From Thiorhodovibrio litoralis (GTDB lineage: Bacteria; Pseudomonadota; Gammaproteobacteria; Chromatiales; Chromatiaceae): a stretch of DNA of 64,000 bases. The DNA lies in the NCBI RefSeq assembly GCF_033954455.1, contig NZ_CP121473.1, positions 3,520,501-3,584,500 on the forward strand. Reading direction: 5' to 3'. The notes under the pieces are model-generated. The model was not told the origin of the DNA. It saw nothing but the letters and a program-made list of their open reading frames with translations, and did not search any database. Each line of letters begins with the position of its first letter. Position 1 is the first letter of the stretch. Shown piece after piece: positions 1 to 9,100 of the stretch. A program made the position numbers and the translations under genes.

Positions 1-643
1 GATCCGGTTCATTGGCCGTTGGTGAGGGGCCGCTTTGTTGCAGCCCGTTGGCATCGACCAGGGCGGTGATGGCGCCCAGGCGCTGGGCGGCGGCGAACTG
101 GGCGCTTTCCCACACCGAACCTTCGCTGCATTCGCCGTCGCCCAGCAGGCAATAGAGCCTGGCGTCGATGCCGTCGAAGCGGTTGGCCAGGGCCATGCCA
201 TTGATGATGGACAGTCCCTGGCCGAGGGATCCCGTGAGAGCAGGCACCCAGGGATTACGCGGAGATGGGTGCCCCTCGAGCGTGCTGTCGAGCTGGCGCA
301 AGGTTTCCGGGGACTCATCGAGGGCGCCGGCTTCGTGCAAGGCGGCCCAGAGAATCGGCGCCGCATGCCCCTTGGAGAGCAGAAAGCGGTCCTGATCACG
401 TCCGCCGGGGTCGCTGGGGTCCCAGCGCATGCGCTGGAAGAAGAGCGCGCTGACCAATTCCGCCGCCGAGAGCGCGGAAGTGGGATGGCCGGAACCCGCC
501 GTTGTCGTCATGCGCAGCACATGGGCGCGCAAGCGCGCGGCGGTGGCGGAAAGCGCCGGATCGACGACCGCGTCGGGCCGCGCGGACGCGGTCTCCGGCG
601 CAGCATCTCGACCGGGATCGTTGGAAGCGTGCGGGTCTGTCAT
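1..643 (-). CDS. tkt: Transketolase N-terminal part (runs off the window)
   Basis: Read on the minus strand from the ATG at 643 (MTDPHASND), an uninterrupted frame runs to the window edge. It shows transketolase thiamine-diphosphate domain motifs: GHPTSALSAAELVSALFF near residue 55, LSKGHAAPILWAALHEAG, a SLGQGLSIINGMALANR stretch, and the diphosphate-binding GDGECSEGSVWE. Transketolase moves two-carbon units in the pentose phosphate and Calvin cycles in the cytoplasm. It follows the DsrC-like gene on the same strand. Only about 214 residues are visible, so a split (N-terminal subunit only) transketolase cannot be distinguished from a full-length one. A decayed second copy of this same segment lies at 19249-19478. 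Confidence 0.88.
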   Translation of the reverse strand, partial: MTDPHASNDPGRDAAPETASARPDAVVDPALSATAARLRAHVLRMTTTAGSGHPTSALSAAELVSALFFQRMRWDPSDPGGRDQDRFLLSKGHAAPILWAALHEAGALDESPETLRQLDSTLEGHPSPRNPWVPALTGSLGQGLSIINGMALANRFDGIDARLYCLLGDGECSEGSVWESAQFAAAQRLGAITALVDANGLQQSGPSPTANEPD

Positions 644-801
644 AACTCCTCCGTCTTGCGATGGCGCCGATTGACGCCCTCGTTGAAACCCTCCACCTAA
701 GGCAGGTCTACCTCAGGCAGGTCTGCGGCAATCACGAGCTCGCCGTTCGCCAGCGCATCGTGACCGTGGGACTGGGGCACTGGACTGAGTGGGCCATCCG
801 C

Positions 802-1167
802 TCAGCGGGCGACACCAAAACCCTCATCCTGGGTGTAGGGCGGAATCGGCAGGCCGGCGATCTGAAGCCCCTGGAGGACTGGGCCTTGGGGGAACAATCG
901 GCGCAGATGACGACGCCCGCCCTGCTCGGCGAATTCGACGTCGAGGTGATCGGAGAGGTCACGACCGCTGCCTGGCATACCATGTTCGAGATAATGGTCG
1001 CGCAATATCGCGATCACCTGCCAGTGCGCATCGCTCATCCCGATACCCAGTGACTCGGCAATGCGATGACCCTCCTCGGGGGTCCAGTCTTCGAGTTCAA
1101 TCTGCCGGTCGGGGCGGCGGGGGCTTGAAGTATCAGGGTTGTCGATGATCTTTCCCGTGTCTGACAT
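802..1167 (-). CDS. DsrC/TusE-family protein without the redox cysteines (RspA-like)
   Basis: This 121-residue protein has the DsrC/TusE fold signature: ESLGIGMSDAHWQVIAILRDHY, SGRDLSDHLD, then GGRRHLRRLFPQGPVLQGLQ. DsrC carries trisulfide chemistry on one or two cysteines in its C-terminal arm, but here the arm reads PIPPYTQDEGFGVAR and the whole protein has no cysteine. Cysteine-free DsrC relatives have been called RspA and proposed to be regulatory; that role is not shown here. The start at 1167 is supported by AGAGGAAA upstream. A close paralogue of identical length lies at 35879-36244. It sits between yihY and transketolase on the same strand. Confidence 0.85.
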   Translation of the reverse strand: MSDTGKIIDNPDTSSPRRPDRQIELEDWTPEEGHRIAESLGIGMSDAHWQVIAILRDHYLEHGMPGSGRDLSDHLDVEFAEQGGRRHLRRLFPQGPVLQGLQIAGLPIPPYTQDEGFGVAR

Positions 1168-1313
1168 GATCCATTTCCTCTTTTTGCTTCATAAACGGGG
1201 TTGAGGAAGCAACCGCTGTGCCGATCCCGATGCGCTAGGGGCGAACCCCCGCCATCTCGCGCGCGAACAGGCGCTCCGCGCCGCCTCGGTCGGCGCGTCG
1301 CCGAGCCATCACA

Positions 1314-1347
1314 GGGGGATTTCCACCGCCGCCGGTGGAAATCCCCC
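1314..1347. repeat. Inverted repeat between yihY and the DsrC-like gene
   Basis: Two arms of 15 bases (GGGGGATTTCCACCG and its complement) flank a short loop. The structure could form a hairpin in the transcript leaving yihY. A related motif, CCGGTGGAAATGCCCC, recurs at 4983-5009. Confidence 0.7.
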
Positions 1348-1354
1348 GGACGCT

Positions 1355-2362
1355 TCACCCCGAACAATCCGCCCGTCTGTCATCGGGCAGCTTGTCCGCC
1401 ACCTCGGCGCCGCGGTCGCCGCGCGGGCGCGACGGGCCGATGGTGCTGTCGCGCGCGGTTTGACGCTCGGTTTCGGCATTGATGCAGGCGCCCAGAATCA
1501 CCGCCAGCGCCGAAAGGTACAGCCACAGAATCAACACGATGACGGCGCCCAATGAGCCGTAGGTCGCGCTGTAGGAACCGAAATTGGCGACATAGAAGGA
1601 AAATAGCCCGGATGCGCTCAGCCAGAGCACGCCGGCAACCAGGGAACCGACCGGCAGCCAGCGCCAGCGCGCGGCCCGGCGCGAGGGCCCAAAGCGATAC
1701 AACATGGCCAGCGCGAATAGCCCCACTGCGGCCAGCAGCGGCCAGCGCAGCCAAGCGGCCAGCACCTCGGATACGGCGCCGAAGCTGAGCAGATTGATCA
1801 ACACCGGCACGGCAACCGTTGCGACAATCGCCACGGCGAAGACCAGCACCAAAAAGAAGGTGAGCCCAAAGGCTTGCAGGTTGAGCAGAAAAAATCCCCG
1901 GCGCTCCTCCTCGTCGTAGGCGGCATTGAGCGCGATGATCAGCGCCCGGGTGCCGCGGGTCGCGCCCCACACCGAGAGGGCCACGGCCCCGGCCAGTCCC
2001 AGCCCAAGGGCTTGTTTAGGGCCGTCCACGGCACTGTCGAGCCGCGCCGCGATTAGGTCATGCACCTGCTGCGGGAAGAGCGCCCTCATGGCATCGAACT
2101 GCGAGCGGATCTGCGCCGCGTCGAACATCAGGTCGTAAGTGGTCACCAGCGCGGCGATCGCCGGAAACAGCCCCAGCAAACCATAGAAGCCAACGCCTGC
2201 GGCGATCAGGCTCAAATCCTCGCCGAAGAACCGTCGTGTCACCCGTTGCCCGATCCGCCACCATCCAAGCAGTGGGATCTGCACGGGTGTTGCGGCCTCT
2301 TCACCGGGAAAACCTGGGGCTTGAGGGTCATGGTCTGTGGTAGTGGTTGATGTGCTTTGCAT
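1355..2362 (-). CDS. yihY: YihY/BrkB family inner-membrane protein
   Basis: The 335-residue product has the YihY/virulence-factor-BrkB layout: a cytoplasmic N-terminus, then FGEDLSLIAAGVGFYGLLGLFP, several long hydrophobic helices, the ATRGTRALIIALNAAYDEEE segment, and the family end GSYSATYGSLGAVIVLILWLY. Length is usual for the family. The molecular function of YihY is not settled; it was once misassigned as ribonuclease BN. It is followed on the same strand by the DsrC-like gene and preceded by the CHAD gene. The last 30 residues are charged and probably cytoplasmic. Confidence 0.9.
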   Translation of the reverse strand: MQSTSTTTTDHDPQAPGFPGEEAATPVQIPLLGWWRIGQRVTRRFFGEDLSLIAAGVGFYGLLGLFPAIAALVTTYDLMFDAAQIRSQFDAMRALFPQQVHDLIAARLDSAVDGPKQALGLGLAGAVALSVWGATRGTRALIIALNAAYDEEERRGFFLLNLQAFGLTFFLVLVFAVAIVATVAVPVLINLLSFGAVSEVLAAWLRWPLLAAVGLFALAMLYRFGPSRRAARWRWLPVGSLVAGVLWLSASGLFSFYVANFGSYSATYGSLGAVIVLILWLYLSALAVILGACINAETERQTARDSTIGPSRPRGDRGAEVADKLPDDRRADCSG

Positions 2363-2507
2363 TGATGGGGTTCTCCAGCATGTGATCTATCACTCGGGTA
2401 CCGCCGAGACGTCATCACCAGAGTCCGGCCTGTCCGAGAGTCAGCAGCAATGCGTTTAGCAAGAACCGGTCCGATTGGATGAGCCAGTCGCGCTCCTCGA
2501 GCAGGTC

Positions 2508-3419
2508 CTAGCGTGCGTGCTGCCAGTAACTGCGCATGCGCCGCTCAAGGTGCTTGGGTTTCTCCGCGTATAGGCGCACGCCAAGCGCATGCGCCTGTTG
2601 GCGCAACTGCGCGCGACGCTGTGCCGCCAACGCCAAGAGGGTCTTTTCATTGTCACCGCTTGGGCTCAAGTCCTCGGCATCGGCGAGTGTTTGCTCGAGC
2701 ACTGCGATGTCGTGCGCGTCGCCAAGCCAGTCGCCAAGACGCTTGACCTCGCGATGCGTCGCCTTGAGCAGCTTCGGCCAAGCCGGGCGCAGCAGCCGAA
2801 TGTGATAGCGCAGGTATTTGGCGCGCTTGCGCCAGTCGTGAAAGGTTTCAACGCTTGGCTCGGCATCGGCCTTGGCCATTGCCCGGCGCCCGCGTTTGTA
2901 GGTTTTTGCCAGTCCGGGACCGATCAGCGGCCAACCCGCGTCCTCGTCGCTCACGCCCGGAAGCGACCAGGCCAGAACCCGCTCGCGCGCCTCGGCTAGA
3001 ACGGCCCCTGTCGCTTGGAGCTGATCACCCAGGGGCTGGATGTTTGCCGCGAGTCGCTCGTGATGGGATTCCAGCGCGCGGCGAATGGGCAGCAGGGATT
3101 CCGGCGCGAGGTTGGCGCGAAAGTGCGCAATCAAGGCGTCGAAGGTCTCGATCGCCGCCTCGGCGTCACGCAGCCGCGACAGTTCCGCCGCGACATCGCG
3201 GAATGCGGCGTTCTCCTGCTTGTAGAGTTCCGGCACCGCCGGTCGCACCAGCCGCAACAAACCGCGCAGCTTCTTGCAGTCCTTGCGAATTTCATGAACC
3301 CGTTCGGGGTCGCTGACCCCCGCGGTGTCAATCTGCCCGAGCGCATGATCGACGCGCTCCAGGGCAATGCGGCGAAGCTCGTCGTCGAGCGGTCGGGTCA
3401 GGTCAAATTCATAAGCCAT
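2508..3419 (-). CDS. CHAD domain protein
   Basis: A start at 3419 (MAYEFDLTRPLDDELRRIAL), with GGGAG upstream, gives 303 residues covering one complete CHAD domain. Conserved histidine/basic motifs are visible: VHEIRKDCKKLRGLLRLVRP near residue 42, LRDAEAAIETFDAL, FHDWRKRAKYLRYHIRLLRP near residue 195, and LGDWLGDAHDIAVL. CHAD domains are alpha-helical, bind polyphosphate through these basic helices, and often accompany CYTH triphosphatases. No CYTH gene is visible here. It lies just downstream of the PRC-barrel gene on the same strand and may be cotranscribed. Longer starts up to 3590 are open but lack family similarity. Confidence 0.9.
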   Translation of the reverse strand: MAYEFDLTRPLDDELRRIALERVDHALGQIDTAGVSDPERVHEIRKDCKKLRGLLRLVRPAVPELYKQENAAFRDVAAELSRLRDAEAAIETFDALIAHFRANLAPESLLPIRRALESHHERLAANIQPLGDQLQATGAVLAEARERVLAWSLPGVSDEDAGWPLIGPGLAKTYKRGRRAMAKADAEPSVETFHDWRKRAKYLRYHIRLLRPAWPKLLKATHREVKRLGDWLGDAHDIAVLEQTLADAEDLSPSGDNEKTLLALAAQRRAQLRQQAHALGVRLYAEKPKHLERRMRSYWQHAR

Positions 3420-3466
3420 GGTGGCGCTCCCGTCTAATGTGCAGGCCGCAAGGATCGAGGGACGGA

Positions 3467-4288
3467 TCAAGACGCGGCATAGGGACGGCCAACCGTGTCG
3501 TAGCGCACCACTTCCAGACGCGCATTGATCGGGACATTGGGATCGAACGGCGGCGCCTTGTCGATGAAATCGGCGGGCAGGTCCGCGCACACCTGGCGCG
3601 AGACCCAGTCGATGTCCGTGATGGTATCGACCGCAATTAGCACCTTTTTCGACAGCGGCAGCCGCGAGCTGTCCACTACCAGGGCGTAAAGCGCCCAGCT
3701 ACTGTCATCGACGATGAAGTCAACCACACGGCCAATCTTCTCGGGCTCCTCACCCTCGTCTTGCGCTTCACCGGCAAGCAGGCTGTAGCCGATCACCTCC
3801 CGCACCGAGCGCAGATGGACATCTTCCGTCTCTTTGGAAGGGTCAGAGTCTGATTCGCTGTCGTCAGCCACGGCTGCGCTCTCACCCACTACCGGCTCCA
3901 AGCGCGCATCCTGCGTACTGGTCAAGCTTGTGGGCACCGGAAAATCGCCCCACAGTCCGCTGCCCAGCCAATAATCCGGCAGCGCGTGGAAACTGTTGTA
4001 AGCTTGCTCGTAGCGGCGCGAAATCGGGGCATCGTCCTCCAGCGGCGGGCTTTGTTCGATCTGGTTCTGGGTGAGCTTCACCGGTAGACGCTGAAGTTGC
4101 CAGTCCGGGCTGTCGAGGTGTGCCGGTGAGATCAGCACCTGGCGCCCGGACAGCCAGCCACCGGTATCGGCCACCATGTAACGCAGCGTCCAGCGCTCGT
4201 CGTCGAACAGGAAATCCTTGCACCGCCCGATCGCACCATCAAGCGCTTCAAGACGATAGCCCTCGGGCTCGGACAAACTTCTGAGCAT
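3467..4288 (-). CDS. Tandem PRC-barrel domain protein
   Basis: The 273-residue protein holds two PRC-barrel units. The first, residues 1-75, reads EGYRLEALDGAIGRCKDFLF, then WTLRYMVADTG and RQVLISPAHL. The second, residues 160-240, reads VIGYSLLAGE, then IGRVVDFIVDDSSWALYALV and KKVLIAVDTI. An acidic linker (DDSESDSDPSKETEDV) separates them. PRC barrels are small beta domains used in photosynthetic reaction centre H subunits, RimM and many stress-associated soluble proteins. This one has no membrane segment, so it is a cytoplasmic PRC protein of unknown function. CGGAGG precedes the ATG at 4288. Confidence 0.88.
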   Translation of the reverse strand: MLRSLSEPEGYRLEALDGAIGRCKDFLFDDERWTLRYMVADTGGWLSGRQVLISPAHLDSPDWQLQRLPVKLTQNQIEQSPPLEDDAPISRRYEQAYNSFHALPDYWLGSGLWGDFPVPTSLTSTQDARLEPVVGESAAVADDSESDSDPSKETEDVHLRSVREVIGYSLLAGEAQDEGEEPEKIGRVVDFIVDDSSWALYALVVDSSRLPLSKKVLIAVDTITDIDWVSRQVCADLPADFIDKAPPFDPNVPINARLEVVRYDTVGRPYAAS

Positions 4289-4374
4289 AGCAACCTCCGT
4301 TGATCTGACGCGGATGACCGTGGCACCCGTCGCCGCGCTCCATTGATGACAGGTGCTCCACTGCTGTGCAGCAA

Positions 4375-4965
4375 TCAGGTGGTTTGCAGCAATCGGGCCA
4401 ACCGGGCAAGAACGTCTCTATCGGAAGCCTTACGATGCTCAAGTCGCTCCCGTGGGCGTAGCGATCCGACCAGCATCGGTTCATCTGCCCCAGGGCTCGG
4501 TGCATCTGCACCAGCAAAGGTAAAATGGAGGGGGAGGCGCGGGATGCCCGGCGTGCCGTCGCCATCAAAGATTTGCGTGCCCATATCCGAGACGCGGGTC
4601 ATCACCTCGAGATTCAACCGGCCGTTGTCCGGCACGTGAATATTGGGCATATCGCCAAGGTGCGGTCCGGCTTCGCGAAGATAGCCGTGTGCATTCAGTG
4701 TCTCGCTGGTGAGATGACCACGAGCGGATTAGAACGGCGGTTCACACACACCCGTTCCATGAAGATGAAAGGCATGCACGCCGCTCGGCAGGCCGTCAAG
4801 CTTTGCGTAAAGCAGTACCCCATTCGGAGTCTCGGCCATGGTGATTTCTCCGACCTTGCTGCCGTCGCGATCTTGCAGTTGGGTTTCGCCCAAGGTGGCT
4901 GCGGCGCCGGCCGGAAGGCTGAGTATCATTCCGAGGCAGGTCGCGCCCGCGAAGACTTTGCGACC
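4375..4965 (-). pseudogene. sodC: Decayed Cu/Zn superoxide dismutase
   Basis: On the minus strand a signal-peptide-like stretch ([21 protein letters not shown]) leads into SodC sequence: [20 protein letters not shown], then GVHAFHLHGTGVCEPPF with the copper ligands HLH. An in-frame TAA (about 4729) follows, replacing one codon. Beyond it the same frame resumes as SARGHLTSETLNAHGYLREA and GPHLGDMPNIHVPDNG with further ligands. The end is wrong: after QIFDGDG the usual catalytic C-terminus is replaced by unrelated sequence. The start codon is also missing, since a TGA lies immediately upstream. It therefore has three defects and is a relic of a periplasmic superoxide dismutase. Confidence 0.82.
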
Positions 4966-4982
4966 CCATCAAGGGTTCCTAT

Positions 4983-5009
4983 CCACCACCTCCGGTGGAA
5001 ATGCCCCGG
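4983..5009. repeat. Repeat-like motif at a remnant junction
   Basis: The stretch CCACC-ACCTCCGGTGG-AAATGCCCCGG resembles the inverted repeat at 1314-1347 and the GGGGCATTT core found in other spacers. It lies where the SodC relic (minus) meets the P-type ATPase relic (plus), which suggests that the junction arose at or through the repeat. Confidence 0.45.
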
Positions 5010-5335
5010 CGCTGGTGCAAGCCGATCTGGGGATCGCGATTGGCGCCGGCACGGATGTCGCGGTCGAGTCCGCTGACGTCGTGCTAGTCGAATCCGACCC
5101 CAGGCGCGTTGCCGATGTGATCGAGCTGTCCCGCGCCACCTACGCCAAGATGATCCAGAATCTGTTCTGGGCCAGCGGCTACAACGCCGCCGCCATCCCG
5201 CTCGCCGCCGGTGTCGGCTACGGCGCCGGCATTGTGCTGAGCCCAGCGCTCGGCGCGGCGCTGATGTCGCTGTCCACCGTGATCGTTGCCATCAATGCGA
5301 AGCTGCTCGGGCGCTTCAAGCCCTCGGTCGCCTGA
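4998..5335 (+). pseudogene. C-terminal remnant of a heavy-metal P-type ATPase
   Basis: Frame 2 reads [20 protein letters not shown], then [20 protein letters not shown] and [20 protein letters not shown], ending [10 protein letters not shown]. This is the end of the P domain (just after the GDGVND hinge) and the last two membrane helices of a CopA/P1B-type ATPase. About 110 residues of an expected 700 or more remain, with no start codon, and the join falls exactly in the repeat-like motif at 4983-5009. It is a fragment, not a functional transporter. The closest class is copper/silver, but the ion-binding CPC motif is not in the retained part. Confidence 0.85.
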
Positions 5336-5564
5336 AATTGTCACCGATTGCGTTGTCATATTTGACGACGGACAGCGTCGCCCTCCGCCTCTTAGCCGCG
5401 TTACATGCTGACCGGTAGGCAACAAGAAGTGACCACACCCTGGTGGTTTTTGCCTGTGTCTCTGGTTTAACGGAAAGACGATCGTCCAGAAATGACTTGA
5501 AACAATTTGATCGGCTGAGAGACAATGTATCTCAGCAAGGCACACTGTTAGGAAGGAGGTCATG

Positions 5565-5843
5565 ATGGCTACCACGTCGATGGTTCATGTGCGTATTGAC
5601 GAGCAGATCAAGGTGCAGGCCACGGAAACATTGGCGGCCATGGGATTATCGGTCTCCGATGCGGTTCGGGTTTTTCTAACCCGCGTAGTGGCTGATCAAC
5701 AGCTCCCGTTTGCGCTGAAGGTACCGAACGCAGAAACGCGCGCGGCCATGAGCGAGGCTGATGCCATCGCCAAGGCGCATCGTGCTCGTTTCGAGAGTGC
5801 TGAAGACCTGTTCGATGACCTCGAGAAAAACAGCGTCAAATAA
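5565..5843 (+). CDS. dinJ: RelB/DinJ-family antitoxin
   Basis: This short protein has the ribbon-helix-helix start of RelB/DinJ antitoxins (VHVRIDEQIKVQATETLAAM, GLSVSDAVRVFLTRV) and an acidic toxin-binding tail (ESAEDLFDDLEKNSVK). An AGGAGG sits just before two ATGs at 5562 and 5565; spacing favours 5565. DinJ binds and blocks the YafQ ribonuclease and represses its own operon. It overlaps the toxin gene by 29 bases. Base composition of the pair is visibly less GC-rich than the neighbours, as expected of an acquired module. Confidence 0.87.
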   Translation: MATTSMVHVRIDEQIKVQATETLAAMGLSVSDAVRVFLTRVVADQQLPFALKVPNAETRAAMSEADAIAKAHRARFESAEDLFDDLEKNSVK

Positions 5844-6144
5844 GCGCGCGTGGCTCCCGCGTGCCTCTGATTATTCGAGGAGTTTTCTTAAGGATTGGGT
5901 ACGTCTTACCAGGTCCGGGCGATTCGACATGAATCGCCTCAAGGAGGCGATGTTGCTGCTTATCGCTAACGACGCGCCGCTAGCGCCAGAATGGAAGGAT
6001 CATCCTTTAGAAGGCGAGTGGTCAGGGCACCGAGAGTGCCATATCGGTGGAGACTTTTTGCTGGCATACCGAATCGATGATGTTGGTAAACATGATCAAG
6101 TGATTTTTGTGCGCACAGGAACACATGCAGAATTGTTTAAGTAA
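5815..6144 (+). CDS. yafQ: YafQ-family mRNA interferase toxin
   Basis: Residues match the YafQ/RelE fold: YSRSFLKDWVRL, DMNRLKEAMLLLIANDAPL, WKDHPLEGEWSGHRECHIGG, DFLLAYRI and a C-terminal FVRTGTHAELF. The catalytic histidines expected in YafQ (in DHPL, REHI-type and TGTH motifs) are present. YafQ cleaves translating mRNAs on the ribosome. The start at 5815 lies inside the antitoxin gene and implies translational coupling; no separate ribosome site is obvious. It is the partner of the DinJ gene at 5565. Confidence 0.86.
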   Translation: MTSRKTASNKRAWLPRASDYSRSFLKDWVRLTRSGRFDMNRLKEAMLLLIANDAPLAPEWKDHPLEGEWSGHRECHIGGDFLLAYRIDDVGKHDQVIFVRTGTHAELFK

Positions 6145-6186
6145 GCAGTGGTCGTTATGTTCGTTGGCCGAGCACCTAACCGCGAC

Positions 6187-9100
6187 CTAGCCTGCGCGCT
6201 GGGCCTGGGGATCACGATCATCGCCGCGGCGCCAGATGTACAGCGCCGGGATCGCCAGCGTGGTCAGCAGCGTGGAGGAGATCAGGCCGAAAAACAGCGA
6301 TGTCGCCAGCCCCTTGAAGATCGGGTCGAGGATGATGAAGAGCGCGCCGATCATCGCCGTGACCGCCGTGAGCAGGATCGGGCGGAAACGTACCGCGCCG
6401 GCTTCAATCACTGCCTCGCGCACCCTGGCGCCAGCCTGCCGGCGTGACTCGATAAACTCGATCAAGAGCACGGAGTTGCGCACGACGATCCCGGCCAGAG
6501 CAATGAAGCCGATCATCGAGGTCGCGGTGAATTTGGCGCCGATGACCCAGTGACCGACCACGATGCCAAGCAGGGTCAAGGGCACGGGCAGCATGATCAC
6601 CAGCGGCAGCTTGAACCGACCGAAGTGACCGACCACCAGGGCATAAATCAGCACAAAGGCGCCGAGGAAGGCCAGCCCCATATCGCGGAAGGTGGTGTAA
6701 GTGATCTCCCATTCGCCGTGCCAGAGCAGCACCGGACGCTCGGGCGACACCGGCTGGCCGCGCAGCCGGACCGCGATATCGACATCGGCCGCCCGCAGTG
6801 CCTGCTGCACCTGCAGCATGCCGTAGAGCGGCGCCTCGCGCTTGCCGGCCAGCGTCGCCTGCACCATCACCAGGCTGCGCCCGTTGCGCCGAAACACCGG
6901 CCGCTCGGTCTGCGCGGACTCCAGGTTGACCACCTGAGCGAGTTCGACCAGCCCCTCGGCCGCGGCAACCGGGGCGGATAGCAGCGTGTCCAACTGGCCC
7001 CGATCACGGCGCCCTAGTTCAATGATGACAGGCCAAGCGCCGTGGGCCGCGCGCTCGGTGGTCGGCTCCAACGCGCGGCCGCCGAGCAGCAGGTCGAGTT
7101 CACGCAAGACCGCTCGCTCGGAGACGCCGAGGCGCTCCAAGGCCGCCTGATCGGGCCGCAGGTGCAGGCGCTCACGCCGCACGCCGATGCTGTCGTCGAT
7201 ATCGACGATGAAATCGACCTCGTTAAAGGCCGCGCGCACCGCGCGCGCGGCCGTGCGCCGGCTCTGTGGATCGGGACCATAGACCTCGGCCAACAGGGTC
7301 GCAAACACCGGTGGTCCTGGCGGCACCTCGACCACCTGGATCGCCGTGCCCCGCGGCGCCGGCACATCAGCGATGCGCTCGCGGATCGCCAAGGCGATGG
7401 CGTGGCTGCTGCGCTTGCGCTCGGCGGCCGGTGACAGGTTGACCTTGATGTCGCCCTGAAACGGCAGCTCGCGCAGATAGTACTGCCGGATCAGGCCATT
7501 AAAGTTAAACGGCGCCGAGGTGGCCACATAGCGCTGCAGGCTGGTGATCTCCGGCATCGGCGCCAGGCGGTTGCCGATAGCGCGCAGGACGCGGTCGGTC
7601 TGCTCGGCGGTGGCGTTCTCCGGCAAATCGACCACCACCTGGATCTCACGCTTGTCATCGAACGGCAGCAGCTTGACCGTCACCGCGGATACGGCGAACA
7701 GCGCGAAGGAAGCCAGGGTGGCGAGCAGCACGACCAGCAGGAACAGCGCCGCGCGCCGGCGGGTGCGCAGCACGGGCGCCGCCATACGTCGGTAAAGGGC
7801 GCCTAAGGGATCGCCGTCACCACGACCGGGTTGAGACTGGCGCAGCGGCAGACGCAGCCCGCGCAAGCGCAGTAGTAGCCAGGGCGTGGCGGTTAATGCC
7901 ACCGCCGTCGAGAAGATCACCGCCGCCGACGCATTGGCCGGGATCGGCGCCATATAGGGCCCCATCAGACCGGTTACCGCCAGCATCGGCAGCAGCGCCG
8001 CGATGATGGTCAGGGTCGAGATGAGGGTCGGGTTACCGACCTCATCGACAGCGCGCACCGCCATGGCCGCAGCCCGCGCGTGATCATCGGGGGGCTGTCC
8101 GCCCCAGTGCCGGGTGATGTTCTCCACCACCACGATGGCGTCGTCAACGAGGATGCCAATGGCAAAGATCAGCGCGAACAGACTGACCCGGTTGATGGTG
8201 TCGCCGAAGGCCCAGAGGGCGAAGAAGGTCAGCAAGATCGTGGTCGGGATCACCAGGGCGACAACAAGCGCCTCGCGCACCCCGACCGCCGCTGCGATCA
8301 GCACGACAATGGTTAGGGTCGCGCCGACCAGCTGCCACAGCAGCGCGCGGGCGTTGTCGCTGGCGCTTTGGCCATAGTTGCGGGTGATGCTCACCTCCAT
8401 GCCGGCGGGGATGATGTCCTTGCGCGCGGTCTCCAAGACCTGCAGCGCCGCCTCGGCCACCGCGACACCATTGGCCCCCGGGCGCTTGCCGATCGCCAGC
8501 ACCGCCGCCGGCCGCGCGGGCTGCAATGCGCCGTCCTCGGTGGTCTCCTGATGCCAAACCAGCGGTCCCGGCTGCGGCGGCGCGATCAGGGTCCGGGCCA
8601 GGTCGCGCACATAGACCGGGCGGCCGTCGCGGGTGGTGACCACCAGGTTGCCGAGGGTGCTGGGGTCGGCGAGTCCGCCGCCGAGCTTCAGTGCCTGACG
8701 CCCGGCCTGCGGCGAGAGCAGATCGCCGGGCGCCAGGGTCTCGTTGGCGGCGGCGATGCGCTCGACGAGTTCGCTGGCACTCACGCCCCAGCGGGCCAGT
8801 GCACTCGGGTCCGGTTCCACCCGCAGCTGCGTGCCGCCGGCGCCGACCAGGTAGGTCAGGCCCACGCGGTCGATGGTGGCCATGCGCCAGCGCAGCTCCT
8901 CGGCGATGTCCCAGGCATCGGCTCGGCTGTAACGCTCGGCGGCCGCTGCGGTTGGTGCGACGGTGAGCGTCACCACGGCCACGTCCTCAATGCCGCGAGC
9001 GACGATCAAGGGCTCGGGGATACCGGCCGGTCGGCGCTCGCCGTTGGCGCCGATGCGCTCGATCACGCGCAAGGCCGCATCATCGCTGCTGGTGCCGGGA

